Notes: a model not told the origin generated them from the letters alone. 64,000 nt of DNA from Taibaiella soli (GCF_003236175.1 NZ_QKTW01000018.1:142568-206567), one strand, 5' to 3'. Counted from the stretch's first letter, positions 18,012 through 27,549 are shown. Program-made: numbers and translations.

Positions 18012-18296
18012 CTACTTTTTCTCGATCACGTATAAGTCTTCATTGTCGCGCTTCATGCGGTAGTGTTCTCTGGCATATTTCTCCAATCTTTTAGGATCAG
18101 AAATCAGCGCGTTATAATCCTTTTCCATGCCCGCAATTTCAGCATTCAGATACCCGATGTTATCCTTAGTATCCTGCAGCTCTTCCATGCGTTCTTTCTG
18201 AGAAAAGAAATCATTCTGGTCGAAGAACATCATCCAAACAACGAAGATCGCCGTCGTGACCAAAAACTTATTGCTTAAAATACGAAGCAGCTTCAT
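18012..18296 (-). CDS. Septum formation initiator (FtsB/DivIC-like)
   Basis: 94 residues: a short cytoplasmic N-terminus, one TM segment (about 9-26), then a coiled coil (about 35-75) and the YAREHYRMKRDNEDLYVIE end. KYAREHYRMK is the conserved part of the DivIC/FtsB family, which recruits FtsL/FtsQ-type partners at the septum. It is next to enolase, which is the usual eno-ftsB arrangement seen in many bacteria. Confidence 0.85.
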   Translation of the reverse strand: MKLLRILSNKFLVTTAIFVVWMMFFDQNDFFSQKERMEELQDTKDNIGYLNAEIAGMEKDYNALISDPKRLEKYAREHYRMKRDNEDLYVIEKK

Positions 18297-18303
18297 CTTT
18301 TTC

Positions 18304-18474
18304 TAATTGACAGTTGACAATTGACAATGGACAGTGAGGCCTCCTCTAACTCATCCAAAGGAGGAGCATTCCAAACGCGAGCATCCACAAATTACAAAAT
18401 TGACGTTTCACGTTTGACGTTTGACTTGTCACCCTGAGCGAAGTCGAAGGGCACAACTCACCATTCACCATTGA
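18304..18474. repeat. Mosaic of intergenic repeat modules
   Basis: In order: an ACAATTGACAATGGACAG-type unit; the CCTCCTCTAACTCATCCAAA / GGAGGAG unit (also 25661 and, reversed, 602-641); repeated TTGACGTTTCACGTTTGACG; GTCACCCTGAGCGAAGTCGA (also 52609 and 52690, reversed); and ACTCACCATTCACCATTGA. Each recurs in other gaps of the window. No gene is seen. Confidence 0.65.
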
Positions 18475-20277
<1,803 letters not shown>

Positions 20278-20961
20278 TTACATAATCCGCCACAAATCTC
20301 TTCGCCAGTTCTTTGGTTCAAGGAGCAGAGAAATGCTCATCAAATACTTGCAGGCCTGTTTAAAACTGCCTTCCCTTGGTACGTGCACACCCACATGGTA
20401 GTAATGAAGACTATCTGGTTTGCAGCAGCAGCCCGTCATTGACATCGTTTCCAGAATTAGTGAATTCCCGTCAAGGATACCATCATCACAGTCTGGGGAC
20501 TGCATACAACGGTAATAGCTTCCCTCAAGCAGGTCGTGGAATGTATTCCATTGTTTGGTAGTCAGTTCCTGAACGCTGCTATCGATTACAGAACCGTAAC
20601 GAGTTTTACGCGTTTTGCCATGTACGATTATTGAAATGTCGGTCTTGCATCCAGCGCATTCGTCTTGTATCCATCTGCTGGTGAGCATCCATTTCCCATT
20701 GATATCTTCCAAGCGGAAAGTGAAATCGGGATGAAATACTAAATCGACCCAGTAGCGGTATACTTCGTGTTTGAACGTATCTATATGTGGCTCACGAACT
20801 GATCGTATAAAAGCTGATTGAATAGAATCAGCATAATGCCACAACGCTTTTTCATTCGCAATACTGTCCTCTCTTTTGCTATGCGAAACAGTTTTAGGTT
20901 GCTTATGCTTGCAAGAACAAAACACACAAAGTAGAATACACAACAGGGAAAGGTATTTCAT
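20278..20961 (-). CDS. Uncharacterised lipoprotein
   Basis: 227 residues with an SPII signal peptide (MKYLSLLCILLCVFCSC, lipobox VFCSC) and a charged mature part. I do not recognise a domain. It is Cys-rich near ECAGCKTD (about 109-116) and DCDD / MTGCCCKPDSLHYYHVGVH (about 157-193), which could mean disulphides or metal binding. Flanked on both sides by dispersed repeats, so it stands as an isolated gene. Function unknown. Confidence 0.6.
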   Translation of the reverse strand: MKYLSLLCILLCVFCSCKHKQPKTVSHSKREDSIANEKALWHYADSIQSAFIRSVREPHIDTFKHEVYRYWVDLVFHPDFTFRLEDINGKWMLTSRWIQDECAGCKTDISIIVHGKTRKTRYGSVIDSSVQELTTKQWNTFHDLLEGSYYRCMQSPDCDDGILDGNSLILETMSMTGCCCKPDSLHYYHVGVHVPREGSFKQACKYLMSISLLLEPKNWRRDLWRIM

Positions 20962-21020
20962 ATGAGACGTTTTCTGGTTGTATTAAGCTAATAAACGACA
21001 AAACCAGAGAACATCAAAAC

Positions 21021-21216
21021 GCGAAATCAGATCGCCACGTTGTACCTCGCGATGACTCGCGGAGAGAACACAACCACACCGTCCCGATGAAAGAGGGATC
21101 CCGCGAAATGCGTACCTACATTTCGCGGGACGTCTCCTTTGTCGACGTGACATGGAAAAAAACACCCCACCGTCATCCCGATGACGAGGTACGAGGAAGT
21201 GGGGATCTGATTTCGC
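21021..21216. repeat. Roughly 200-bp inverted-repeat (MITE-like) element
   Basis: The ends are GCGAAATCAGATC (21021-21033) and its perfect complement (21204-21216). Complementarity continues in part (CCAC, GTACCTCG) for about 35 bases. Inside is a 12-bp perfect hairpin, TCCCGCGAAATG at 21099-21110 with CATTTCGCGGGA at 21119-21130. A similar left half lies at 20067-20136. No transposase is encoded and no target duplication could be confirmed. Confidence 0.55.
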
Positions 21217-21264
21217 GCCGGGAAACACTCATAAATCATCAATCCTAACTCATCACTAAACAGC

Positions 21265-21272
21265 TATATTTG
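21265..21272 (+). promoter_or_regulatory. TAnnTTTG element for the HTH regulator gene
   Basis: TATATTTG fits the Bacteroidota -7 consensus and lies 25 bases before the ATG at 21298. Confidence 0.45.
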
Positions 21273-21297
21273 CTATAATCAATAATACGCTGACGCT

Positions 21298-21714
21298 ATG
21301 GCAAGTAATCACAAAGCACATCACGGTAAGAATCTGCGCAAGTTTCGCGAATGGAAAGGCTGGAAACAGGAAGCATTAGCTTTTGAGATGGGCGACGATT
21401 GGAGTCAGAAAAAGATTTCCTTGCTAGAGCATAAAGAGACAATTGAAGATGCCATTTTGGAACAACTATCTTCTGTTCTGAAAATACCGGTGGAAGCGTT
21501 CGACGTACTGAATGAAGAACCTGGCGTCAATTTTATCAATAGTACATTTAACGAATCCCCGGTAAACCTAAGTTCTGGTGACCAAAACAATACTTTTAAT
21601 CCTTTAGAAAAATGGCTTGCTGCTTTGGATGAAAACAAGCAACTCTACGAACGCCTGCTTCAAGCGGAGCGCGAAAAAGTAGAAATGCTGCAGCAACTGC
21701 TTAAGAATAAATAA
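21298..21714 (+). CDS. XRE-type helix-turn-helix regulator with C-terminal coiled coil
   Basis: 138 residues. The N-terminal HTH_3-like domain (about 8-68: LRKFREWKGWKQEALAFEMGDDWSQKKISLLE...IPVEAFDVL) should bind DNA. An NxS/T-rich linker (78-100) follows. The C-terminal helix (about 105-138, LAALDENKQLYERLLQAEREKVEMLQQLL) is predicted to form a coiled coil, probably a dimer. It is followed by a terminator and then an array of eleven 22-bp palindromic repeats. A link between protein and array is suggested only by proximity. Confidence 0.78.
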   Translation: MASNHKAHHGKNLRKFREWKGWKQEALAFEMGDDWSQKKISLLEHKETIEDAILEQLSSVLKIPVEAFDVLNEEPGVNFINSTFNESPVNLSSGDQNNTFNPLEKWLAALDENKQLYERLLQAEREKVEMLQQLLKNK

Positions 21715-21742
21715 ACTTCAGTTAATAAACTGTTTCTCAATG

Positions 21743-21770
21743 GCCTGACTATAACAAGTCAGGCTTTTTT
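21743..21770 (+). terminator. Terminator after the HTH gene
   Basis: GCCTGACT (21743-21750) pairs with AGTCAGGC (21757-21764) over a 6-base loop, followed by T6. Confidence 0.83.
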
Positions 21771-21783
21771 GTGGATAACCACT

Positions 21784-22040
21784 ACCTATCGATTTGATAG
21801 GTCCACCTATGGTAAAGTGTAGGTCCACCAATGGTAAAGTGTAGGTCCACCAATGGTAAAGTGTAGGTCCACCTATGGTAATGGGTAGGTGAACCTATAG
21901 TAAAGTGTAGGTCCACCTATGGTAAAGTGTAGGTCCACCTATGGTAAAGTGTAGGTCCGCCTATGGTAAAGTGTAGGTCCACCTATGGTAAAGTGTAGGT
22001 CCACCTATGGTAAAGTGTAGGTTCACCTATAATAAGGTAT
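21784..22040. repeat. Array of eleven 22-bp direct repeats with palindromic core
   Basis: Unit AGGTCCACCTATGGTAAAGT plus GT, eleven exact-period copies from 21799 to 22040. The core with the preceding T is TAGGTnnACCTA. The arms are kept in units 1, 4-7 and 9-11, while the two central bases vary (CC, GA, TC). Units 2 and 3 have ACCA and unit 8 has GCCT. A separate perfect inverted repeat, ACCTATC-GATTT-GATAGGT (21784-21802), leads in. Since 22 is not a multiple of 3, the array is not coding. 22 bp is about two helical turns. Confidence 0.85.
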
Positions 22041-22237
22041 AGGTCCTCCGCGAAACCTGTTCCCCACGTCCTCGTTCCTCGGCCTCGGGACGGCTCATAT
22101 TTTGTGTTCTGCGCGAGTGGTTTGCGGCGCCGCCGTTCCGTTGTAAGAAATAATCTTCTGCGCTTTCGCGTAAACCCACTCACGCAAAGAATTCACCATT
22201 GACCATTCACCATTGCCGATTTTCTTAAATTCGCCTT
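22041..22237. other. Intergenic stretch, no gene seen
   Basis: Between the 22-bp array and the DUF1835 gene. It ends with the common module ACCATTGACCATTCACCATT (22195-22214) and a TTAAATTCG promoter-like sequence 5 bases before the next ATG. Confidence 0.4.
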
Positions 22238-23068
22238 ATGATCTACCATTTCGTTGTAGGCGATGAAGCCGCAAAGCCACTGCAGGAAGCAATTGAAGCC
22301 GAACCATCTATGGCCGGCGAAGTGGTGGTGCTGCGAGATGTGCTGAGCGTAGGCCCGTTGCAAAAAGCCGAAGGGCAAACATTCAGCGAACTGCGTAGCG
22401 CGTTTTGGCAGGATGTAACCGGCAATGACAAAGTGAAGATTGTAGTAGACGATATGGAGCGCTTGTTAGAGATCTCCAAAGCTATGTATGAAAATGAAGA
22501 CGTGAAAGCCTGGTTCTGGATGGCGCCGATTCCGGCCGATGTCTGCGCTTATCATTGGCTGCTGCATTATATGTCGAAACACATAGGGCGTTTTTATCTC
22601 ATCAACATCGCAGGGTTGCCTTTCCTCGACGAAACCGGAAAAGTATTTTACCCGAAAAGCTTCAGCTATATACTTCCGAAAGAAATTATCAAAGCACGCA
22701 AACTCGCCCGACCGGTCACACCATCAGAGGTAGAAGTAGACGGTGAAGAATGGCGTAAGCTGGTGCAGGAAGATACAGGGATTCGCACTGCGGAAGGCGG
22801 TAAAAAGTTGACATCGCGCTCGGAAGATTTTTATGATAAAATTCTGACGGGTTTTTGCACGCAGCAATTCCAGAAAGCGTCCAAAGTGATCAACGCTGCC
22901 ATTGCCAAACATGGCGTGCCTACCGGAGATACCTACCTCGGCTGGCGCCTCCGCAAAATGGCCGAAGCCGGACAAATAAAATTACAAGGCGATACATCCA
23001 AAGCACTTAAAGATTTTGACGTAAAACTATTTTCGGCAGTTGTTACAGAAAATAACACATCATCATGA
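22238..23068 (+). CDS. DUF1835/DUF3658 domain protein
   Basis: 276 residues. The N-terminal part (about 1-120, MIYHFVVGDEAAKPL...VLRDVLSVGPLQ) matches DUF1835. The C-terminal part (about 195-272, with DTYLGWRLRKMAEAGQIKLQG) matches DUF3658. The pair is widespread in Firmicutes and Bacteroidota, but no reaction is established. No signal peptide or TM segment, so it is probably cytoplasmic. Its stop overlaps the start of the cupin gene by 4 bases (ATGA), indicating coupled translation. Confidence 0.8.
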   Translation: MIYHFVVGDEAAKPLQEAIEAEPSMAGEVVVLRDVLSVGPLQKAEGQTFSELRSAFWQDVTGNDKVKIVVDDMERLLEISKAMYENEDVKAWFWMAPIPADVCAYHWLLHYMSKHIGRFYLINIAGLPFLDETGKVFYPKSFSYILPKEIIKARKLARPVTPSEVEVDGEEWRKLVQEDTGIRTAEGGKKLTSRSEDFYDKILTGFCTQQFQKASKVINAAIAKHGVPTGDTYLGWRLRKMAEAGQIKLQGDTSKALKDFDVKLFSAVVTENNTSS

Positions 23069-23430
23069 CCTTCAAACCACTCCAAACTACCGGCCACGAC
23101 GAACGCGGCTTTACCGCAGAATATTACCATCCGCGGCTGGGCCAGCATCTGATCATTTTCCGCAAAGCGGGTACCGTGAGCGGTCGTCATTATCACAAAG
23201 GGTTGTCCATCAATAAAAATCCTGAAATACTCATCCTGCTTTCCGGCCACTGCATTGCTAATTGGCGCGAAGCCAACGGAACGGTAAAACATACCAAAGT
23301 GGTCATTGGTCCAACTATGATGGAAATTCCGGCATTCGAATGGCATGAAATCATTGCCGAAACCGATTGTACTTTCCTGGAATTAAATTCTTTAGCAGAA
23401 CACGCGGCCGATACATATCGAACAGACTAA
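23065..23430 (+). CDS. Small cupin-like protein
   Basis: 121 residues. A single cupin-like barrel is suggested by GRHYHKG (about 39-45, motif 1 with His pair), the NPEILILLSGHCIANW strand-turn, and PAFEWHEIIAE (about 92-102, motif 2 His). It resembles the QdtA/WxcM-type sugar-nucleotide isomerase cupins in this arrangement, but no sugar genes adjoin it and the substrate is unknown. It starts inside the stop of the DUF1835 gene. Confidence 0.65.
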   Translation: MTFKPLQTTGHDERGFTAEYYHPRLGQHLIIFRKAGTVSGRHYHKGLSINKNPEILILLSGHCIANWREANGTVKHTKVVIGPTMMEIPAFEWHEIIAETDCTFLELNSLAEHAADTYRTD

Positions 23431-23469
23431 TATTAACGTTTTTATCCGCCAGCAAAGCCATAATAAACG

Positions 23470-23477
23470 TAACTTTG
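23470..23477 (+). promoter_or_regulatory. TAnnTTTG element directly before the 23483 gene
   Basis: TAACTTTG matches the consensus, and the ATG follows after 5 bases (GCCGC). Transcription starting just downstream would give an mRNA with little or no leader. Confidence 0.45.
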
Positions 23478-23482
23478 CCGCC

Positions 23483-24127
23483 ATGAATTTTGAATTGCCA
23501 TTGGTGGAGGAAAAAATTAAACCACACCAGGTCACTGCATTACATTTGATAATAGGGTTTACGCTGTGTGGTATTGGTGGAGTCTGTTTTTTGCTGGGCG
23601 CCTATTTACAGTTCTGGAGTAAAACCATTTTTCATTCGGCAGCCATTCCCGGTGGATTTTATCTGCTGGCGGGCTTGTTTATCCTCGGGGTTGCGTTCTA
23701 CCGTAACCGTTGGTTACAGCAACCTGCTGTAAATTTCAAATTCCGTATTCTGGAACTTGCTTTGGTGCTGGCGCCGGCTTTGTATGTAGCTAATCTGAAA
23801 TGGTGGATGCCTGCAGGTGTTTTAGGTGTTATTGTGCTGGCAGTTTGTTTCGGCATTTATTGGGAACGCCAGAAAAACGTAACACTCACTGTAGAAGTGG
23901 CAAAAGAAGGAATTAAACTGCCGGTCATTGCCCGCAAAAGAAATATTCACTGGCAGGATGTAGAAAAAGTGCTGCTGCGTTATGGCACACTCACCATCGA
24001 CTGTGTAGACAACAGTCTTTATCAGTGGAACATCAGCGCCAATAATGTCAACAAGGAACAGTTTGAGCTTTTCTGCCTGGAACAAATAGAAGAAGGAAAA
24101 ACGAAGCGCGATAAGAATGATTGGTAG
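23483..24127 (+). CDS. Uncharacterised four-TM membrane protein
   Basis: 214 residues. Four hydrophobic segments (about 18-42, 52-72, 86-104, 108-127) are followed by a soluble C-terminal region of about 85 residues (TLTVEVAKEGIKLPVIARKRNIHWQDVEKVLLR...) that resembles a PH-like bacterial membrane-associated domain in its strand pattern. I do not recognise the family. It has its own promoter-like element. Confidence 0.6.
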   Translation: MNFELPLVEEKIKPHQVTALHLIIGFTLCGIGGVCFLLGAYLQFWSKTIFHSAAIPGGFYLLAGLFILGVAFYRNRWLQQPAVNFKFRILELALVLAPALYVANLKWWMPAGVLGVIVLAVCFGIYWERQKNVTLTVEVAKEGIKLPVIARKRNIHWQDVEKVLLRYGTLTIDCVDNSLYQWNISANNVNKEQFELFCLEQIEEGKTKRDKNDW

Positions 24128-24374
24128 GCTTCGCGTTAACAGGTTAATACGTTAATCGGTTAACACGGTTTAATAGACAGTTGCTCGTGTCATGCTGAGC
24201 GAAGTCGAAGCATACTAAGGTGTCACATTGCGCAGATTGCTTCGTTCCTCGCAATGACGCGACGGGGGAAACTCACAACTCACTTTCGAAATTGACGTTT
24301 GACCAACATCGACTATTCACTATCGACCATTCACCATTCACATTTTTAATTTTGACTTTTTAATTTTTTATACA
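24128..24374. repeat. Mosaic of intergenic repeat modules
   Basis: In order: GTTAATACGTTAATCGGTTA; GTCATGCTGAGCGAAGTCGA; GATTGCTTCGTTCCTCGCAA followed by TGACG; AATTGACGTTTGACC; repeated CGACCATTCACCATTCACA; and TTTTAATTTTGACTTTT. No gene is seen. The same modules recur at 18304, 50500-50610, 52600 and 57391. Confidence 0.65.
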
Positions 24375-25658
24375 GTGTCTCCATACGTTTTATATTCAGA
24401 CGGTCAGGGTAATATTTTTGAGGATACAAGCCTTTATGTGGTGGGCCGCACCGGATGGGATGCCATGCCGATACCAGAAGAAGATTGGATTGAATTGCCG
24501 GAAGGTGGTTCGCTCTATGAATTGCCCGACAGACGCGGCATTGGTATCGACGTGAAAACAGGCGAGATGCGTCTTTGTGAAAAAGGATGGGCTGTAGCTG
24601 CATTCATTCCGCCGGCGCACACAGGTTTTTATGTTGCGGCTTTCGAAGCTATTCCTGATGCACAAACGCTGCCATTGTTTTGTTACACAGCAGTAGGTTG
24701 GTATGATGATAAATTTTTCGTTCCAGCTACGCGTATTGAGCGCGATATCCGCCAGGAATGCAAAGGTTATGATGACAACAAAGTACAGCTTGGCGTGAAA
24801 GATATGCTGGAAGCGTATCCCCACAATCGTCTGGTAAAGCATATCGCAGAAAATTGTGCGCTGACTTATCAGTGCCCGGCAGCAAGAAACTATTTTATGG
24901 GTCGCTGGGAATGTCCGATTCCTTCATCTCCGGCTTGTAATGCCAATTGTATCGGTTGTATTTCCTTCCAGCCGGAAACAGAAGAAATTTTCTCTTCGCA
25001 AGATCGTCTGACGTTTAAACCAACGGCAGCTGAGATTGTAGAATATACCGTTCCACATCTGGAAACAGCGCCTTATCCGATCGTGAGCTTTGGTCAGGGG
25101 TGTGAAGGTGAGCCTTTGCTGATGTGGGAAACCATTCGCGAATCGATCATCGAAATCCGTAAGCATACTAAAAAGGGTAGTATCAATATCAACACCAACG
25201 GTAGTAAGCCAGATGCGGTAGCGAAATTGGTAGAAGTTGGCCTGGACAGTATTCGCGTGAGTCTGAACTCAGTTCGTAAAGATATTTATACCAAATACTA
25301 CCAACCGAATAACTATAAGTTTGAAGACATCATCGAAAGCTTGCGTATCGTACGCCAGAACGGTGGCTGGGCTTCAATCAATTATTTTGTGTTCCCTGGT
25401 ATGACCGATAGTGTGGAAGAATACGAAGCACTCCGCGAAGTGATCAAATATACCGATCTCAGCATGATTCAATGGCGTAATTTCAACATTGATCCGGATT
25501 GGTATCTTGGTAAAATCGGCGTGATGGATACCGGCGAAAGCCTTGGTATGCGCCAACTGATGGATTTAATTCACGAAGAATTCCCTAACGTAAAATTCGG
25601 CTATTATAATCCGCCGGCAGAGCGTATGGTGAATTACGATGAGGATTTCGCACACTAG
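24375..25658 (+). CDS. Radical SAM protein
   Basis: 427 residues; the GTG at 24375 is the only suitable start. A N-terminal region of about 185 residues (LYSDGQGNIFEDTSLYVVGRTG...) precedes the cluster motif CNANCIGC (CxxxCxxC), which holds the 4Fe-4S cluster. SAM-binding parts follow: FGQGCEGEPLL (GGE-like), NINTNGSKPDAV and SIRVSLNSVRKD. Radical SAM proteins with this N-terminal half are common in Bacteroidota, but their substrate is not known to me. It is monocistronic, between two repeat-rich gaps. Confidence 0.85.
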   Translation: MSPYVLYSDGQGNIFEDTSLYVVGRTGWDAMPIPEEDWIELPEGGSLYELPDRRGIGIDVKTGEMRLCEKGWAVAAFIPPAHTGFYVAAFEAIPDAQTLPLFCYTAVGWYDDKFFVPATRIERDIRQECKGYDDNKVQLGVKDMLEAYPHNRLVKHIAENCALTYQCPAARNYFMGRWECPIPSSPACNANCIGCISFQPETEEIFSSQDRLTFKPTAAEIVEYTVPHLETAPYPIVSFGQGCEGEPLLMWETIRESIIEIRKHTKKGSININTNGSKPDAVAKLVEVGLDSIRVSLNSVRKDIYTKYYQPNNYKFEDIIESLRIVRQNGGWASINYFVFPGMTDSVEEYEALREVIKYTDLSMIQWRNFNIDPDWYLGKIGVMDTGESLGMRQLMDLIHEEFPNVKFGYYNPPAERMVNYDEDFAH

Positions 25659-25660
25659 GG

Positions 25661-25703
25661 GCCTCCTCTAACTCCTCCAAAGGAGGAGGACGCTTAACGC
25701 GAG
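25661..25703 (+). repeat. Dispersed CCTCC...GGAGG hairpin module
   Basis: CCTCCTCTAACTCCTCCAAA followed by GGAGGAGGACGCTTAACGCG. CTCCTCC and GGAGGAG can form a hairpin. Copies: 18336-18380 and, in reverse, 602-641. Confidence 0.65.
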
Positions 25704-25736
25704 TACTAGTATTTTAGTGAGTTAAAAATTGTAGGT

Positions 25737-25957
25737 AATAAGTTGTTTTGAAAAATGGGTGCAAGGAATTGCAGGCCAATCTCAAATCAGAAATTTTCAA
25801 TCTCAAATAAATAAGTTGTTTTGAAAAATGGGTGCAAGGAATTTGCAGGCCAATCTCAAATCAGAAATTTTCAATCTCAAATAAATAAGTTGTTTTGAAA
25901 AAATGGATGCAAGGAATTGGCAGGCCAATCTCAAATCAAAAATCTTCAATCTCAAAT
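25737..25957 (+). repeat. Triple tandem repeat of about 74 bp reaching the next start codon
   Basis: Three near-identical units starting AATAAGTTGTTTTGAAAAA at 25737, 25810 and 25884 (periods 73 and 74). Each ends with two AATCTCAAAT boxes. The third ends exactly where the ATG of the PaiB-like gene begins, so the leader of that gene is made of the repeats. Units 1 and 2 differ by single insertions and unit 3 by a few substitutions. Confidence 0.85.
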
Positions 25958-25959
25958 AA

Positions 25960-26571
25960 ATGTACATCCCTGCATCATTCGGCTGGAAAGACCAGGACGC
26001 AATTCTTGATTTTATACGGCATAATAACTTTGCCGTGTTGGTAACGAATGGTGCAGACGGACGTCCGCGGGCTACACATCTGCCCTTCAGCATTGAATTG
26101 TCTGAAAATAAAATGAAACTCACCGCGCATCTGGCCAAAGCCAATCCGCAGTGGAAAGAATTTGAAGGGCAGGAAGTGCTGGTGATATTCAGCGGTCCGC
26201 ATGCCTATATTTCTCCGTCCAATTACGAAAAGCAGCAAAACGTTCCCACCTGGAATTATATAGCCGTACATGTTTACGGTGCCATCGATATCGTAACCGA
26301 CGAAGCCCGCGGTTTTGAAATACTGGAAACCATGATGCGCGAAAGCGAACCAGCATTTTTGAAACAGTGGGCCACACTTTCCGAAGCTTACAAAAACGAT
26401 CTGTATAGCGGGATTGTGCCTTTTGAGGTCACCATTACCAATCTGCAGGCCGTACATAAGCTCAGCCAGAACAAAACAGAACGCGAGCAACAAAATATTA
26501 TCGATGATCTTTCCGTTCAGGAAGATACCGCCGCGCAGGAAATAGCTGCTGCGATGAAAAAAATACATTAA
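25960..26571 (+). CDS. PaiB-like FMN-binding split-barrel protein
   Basis: 203 residues matching the PaiB family (annotated as FMN-binding negative transcriptional regulator, Pfam FMN_bind_2). It starts MYIPASFGWKDQDAILDFIRHNNFAVLVT. Then come ATHLPFSI, HLAKANPQWKEF, SGPHAYISPSNY and VPTWNYIAVHVYG, all conserved in the family. In Bacillus PaiB affects sporulation and protease genes. Here a flavoprotein role is likely but a regulator role is unproven. The upstream leader is the 74-bp triple repeat. Confidence 0.88.
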   Translation: MYIPASFGWKDQDAILDFIRHNNFAVLVTNGADGRPRATHLPFSIELSENKMKLTAHLAKANPQWKEFEGQEVLVIFSGPHAYISPSNYEKQQNVPTWNYIAVHVYGAIDIVTDEARGFEILETMMRESEPAFLKQWATLSEAYKNDLYSGIVPFEVTITNLQAVHKLSQNKTEREQQNIIDDLSVQEDTAAQEIAAAMKKIH

Positions 26572-26642
26572 TTTACTGTTTCGCCTGATTTAACAATTGC
26601 TATAGCTTCGTTCTTTCAGGGTACGGAAGAGAAGAATTAAAT

Positions 26643-27536
26643 TTGAGGACAACGAATTTTCGCAGCATGTTCGCACAAACATCTGACAATAATACAGCCG
26701 TAAATACAAAAGCCGCAGCCTGGACTGTAGGCGTGCATGTGGTATTGCTTTTACTGTTCATTCTCGTGAAATACAGCAGTCCTGTAACCGCAGCGACGCC
26801 TGTAGAAATGGGTATGGAAGTAAATCTGGGTACCGATGCTGACGGTAGTGGTACCGATCAGCCGATGGCAATAGGTGACCCTGCACCGGATCGTTCGGAA
26901 AGAACACATCAGGCGGCAGCGCAGGAGGCCAATGAAGAGAAAGACATGATGAAGACCGATGAAGCGGATGCTCCGGCGATCAAACCAGTGCAACCGAACA
27001 CGGTAAAAAATCATAACACGCCAACAAATAGTGCAGCTACACCAAACCGTAGCCATACCCAACAGCCTACACAAACTGCAACCAATAACCATCTACAACC
27101 GCAACGTCCGCGTTATGTATATAATGGTGCAACAGGTACAGGTGGCAATGGCGCTTCGGAAGATCATCCGGGCACCAGTGAGGGCAATACAACCGGCAAT
27201 GGTGACAGAGGCGTGCCGGGCGGAACACCAGGTGCTGCGAACTATGTAGGAAGTCCTGGTCCTGGTAACGGTGGTATTAATACACAAGGATTCGGCAGCA
27301 GAGGAATTTCACCTTCCGTTTTTCAGGCAGAATTTCATGAAGGCGGTAAAGTAGTGGCGCGTGTTACTGTAGACCGTGATGGAAATATTACGAACATTAT
27401 CATTAAGAGTTCTCCTAACAATGAACTCACACGTATTGCGAAACAAAAGCTGAGCCAGGCAAAATTTAGCAAGAGTACCGGTTCGGAGCCTGAGCAGATC
27501 GGCACTGTGACCATTGTTTTCAAAGCCCGCTCCTGA
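26643..27536 (+). CDS. TonB-like energy transducer protein
   Basis: 297 residues from a TTG at 26643; an ATG at 26667 is an alternative. One TM helix (about 26-44, WTVGVHVVLLLLFILVKY) follows a short cytoplasmic tail. A long Pro/Asn/Thr/Gly-rich periplasmic linker (about 60-225) comes next, and the C-terminal domain (about 228-297, FHEGGKVVARVTVDRDGNITNIII...) has the TonB C-terminal pattern. It would couple the proton-motive force to outer-membrane receptors. ExbB/ExbD, which usually precede it, are not in the window. The stop is 13 bases before the ATG of folC. Confidence 0.75.
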   Translation: MRTTNFRSMFAQTSDNNTAVNTKAAAWTVGVHVVLLLLFILVKYSSPVTAATPVEMGMEVNLGTDADGSGTDQPMAIGDPAPDRSERTHQAAAQEANEEKDMMKTDEADAPAIKPVQPNTVKNHNTPTNSAATPNRSHTQQPTQTATNNHLQPQRPRYVYNGATGTGGNGASEDHPGTSEGNTTGNGDRGVPGGTPGAANYVGSPGPGNGGINTQGFGSRGISPSVFQAEFHEGGKVVARVTVDRDGNITNIIIKSSPNNELTRIAKQKLSQAKFSKSTGSEPEQIGTVTIVFKARS

Positions 27537-27549
27537 TTTTTTTCTTACC

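Noticed and set aside
21799..22040. CRISPR array
   Set aside because: Units are contiguous 22-mers without unique spacers, and there are no cas genes.
21983..22183. 66-residue minus-strand frame through part of the 22-bp array
   Set aside because: A 22-bp period cannot encode a stable repeat in one frame, and the frame has no start signal or domain.
25803..26144. 113-residue minus-strand frame across the 74-bp repeats
   Set aside because: The translation is only the repeat translated (YLRLKI.DLRLAC runs) and it continues into the PaiB-like gene in the opposite sense.
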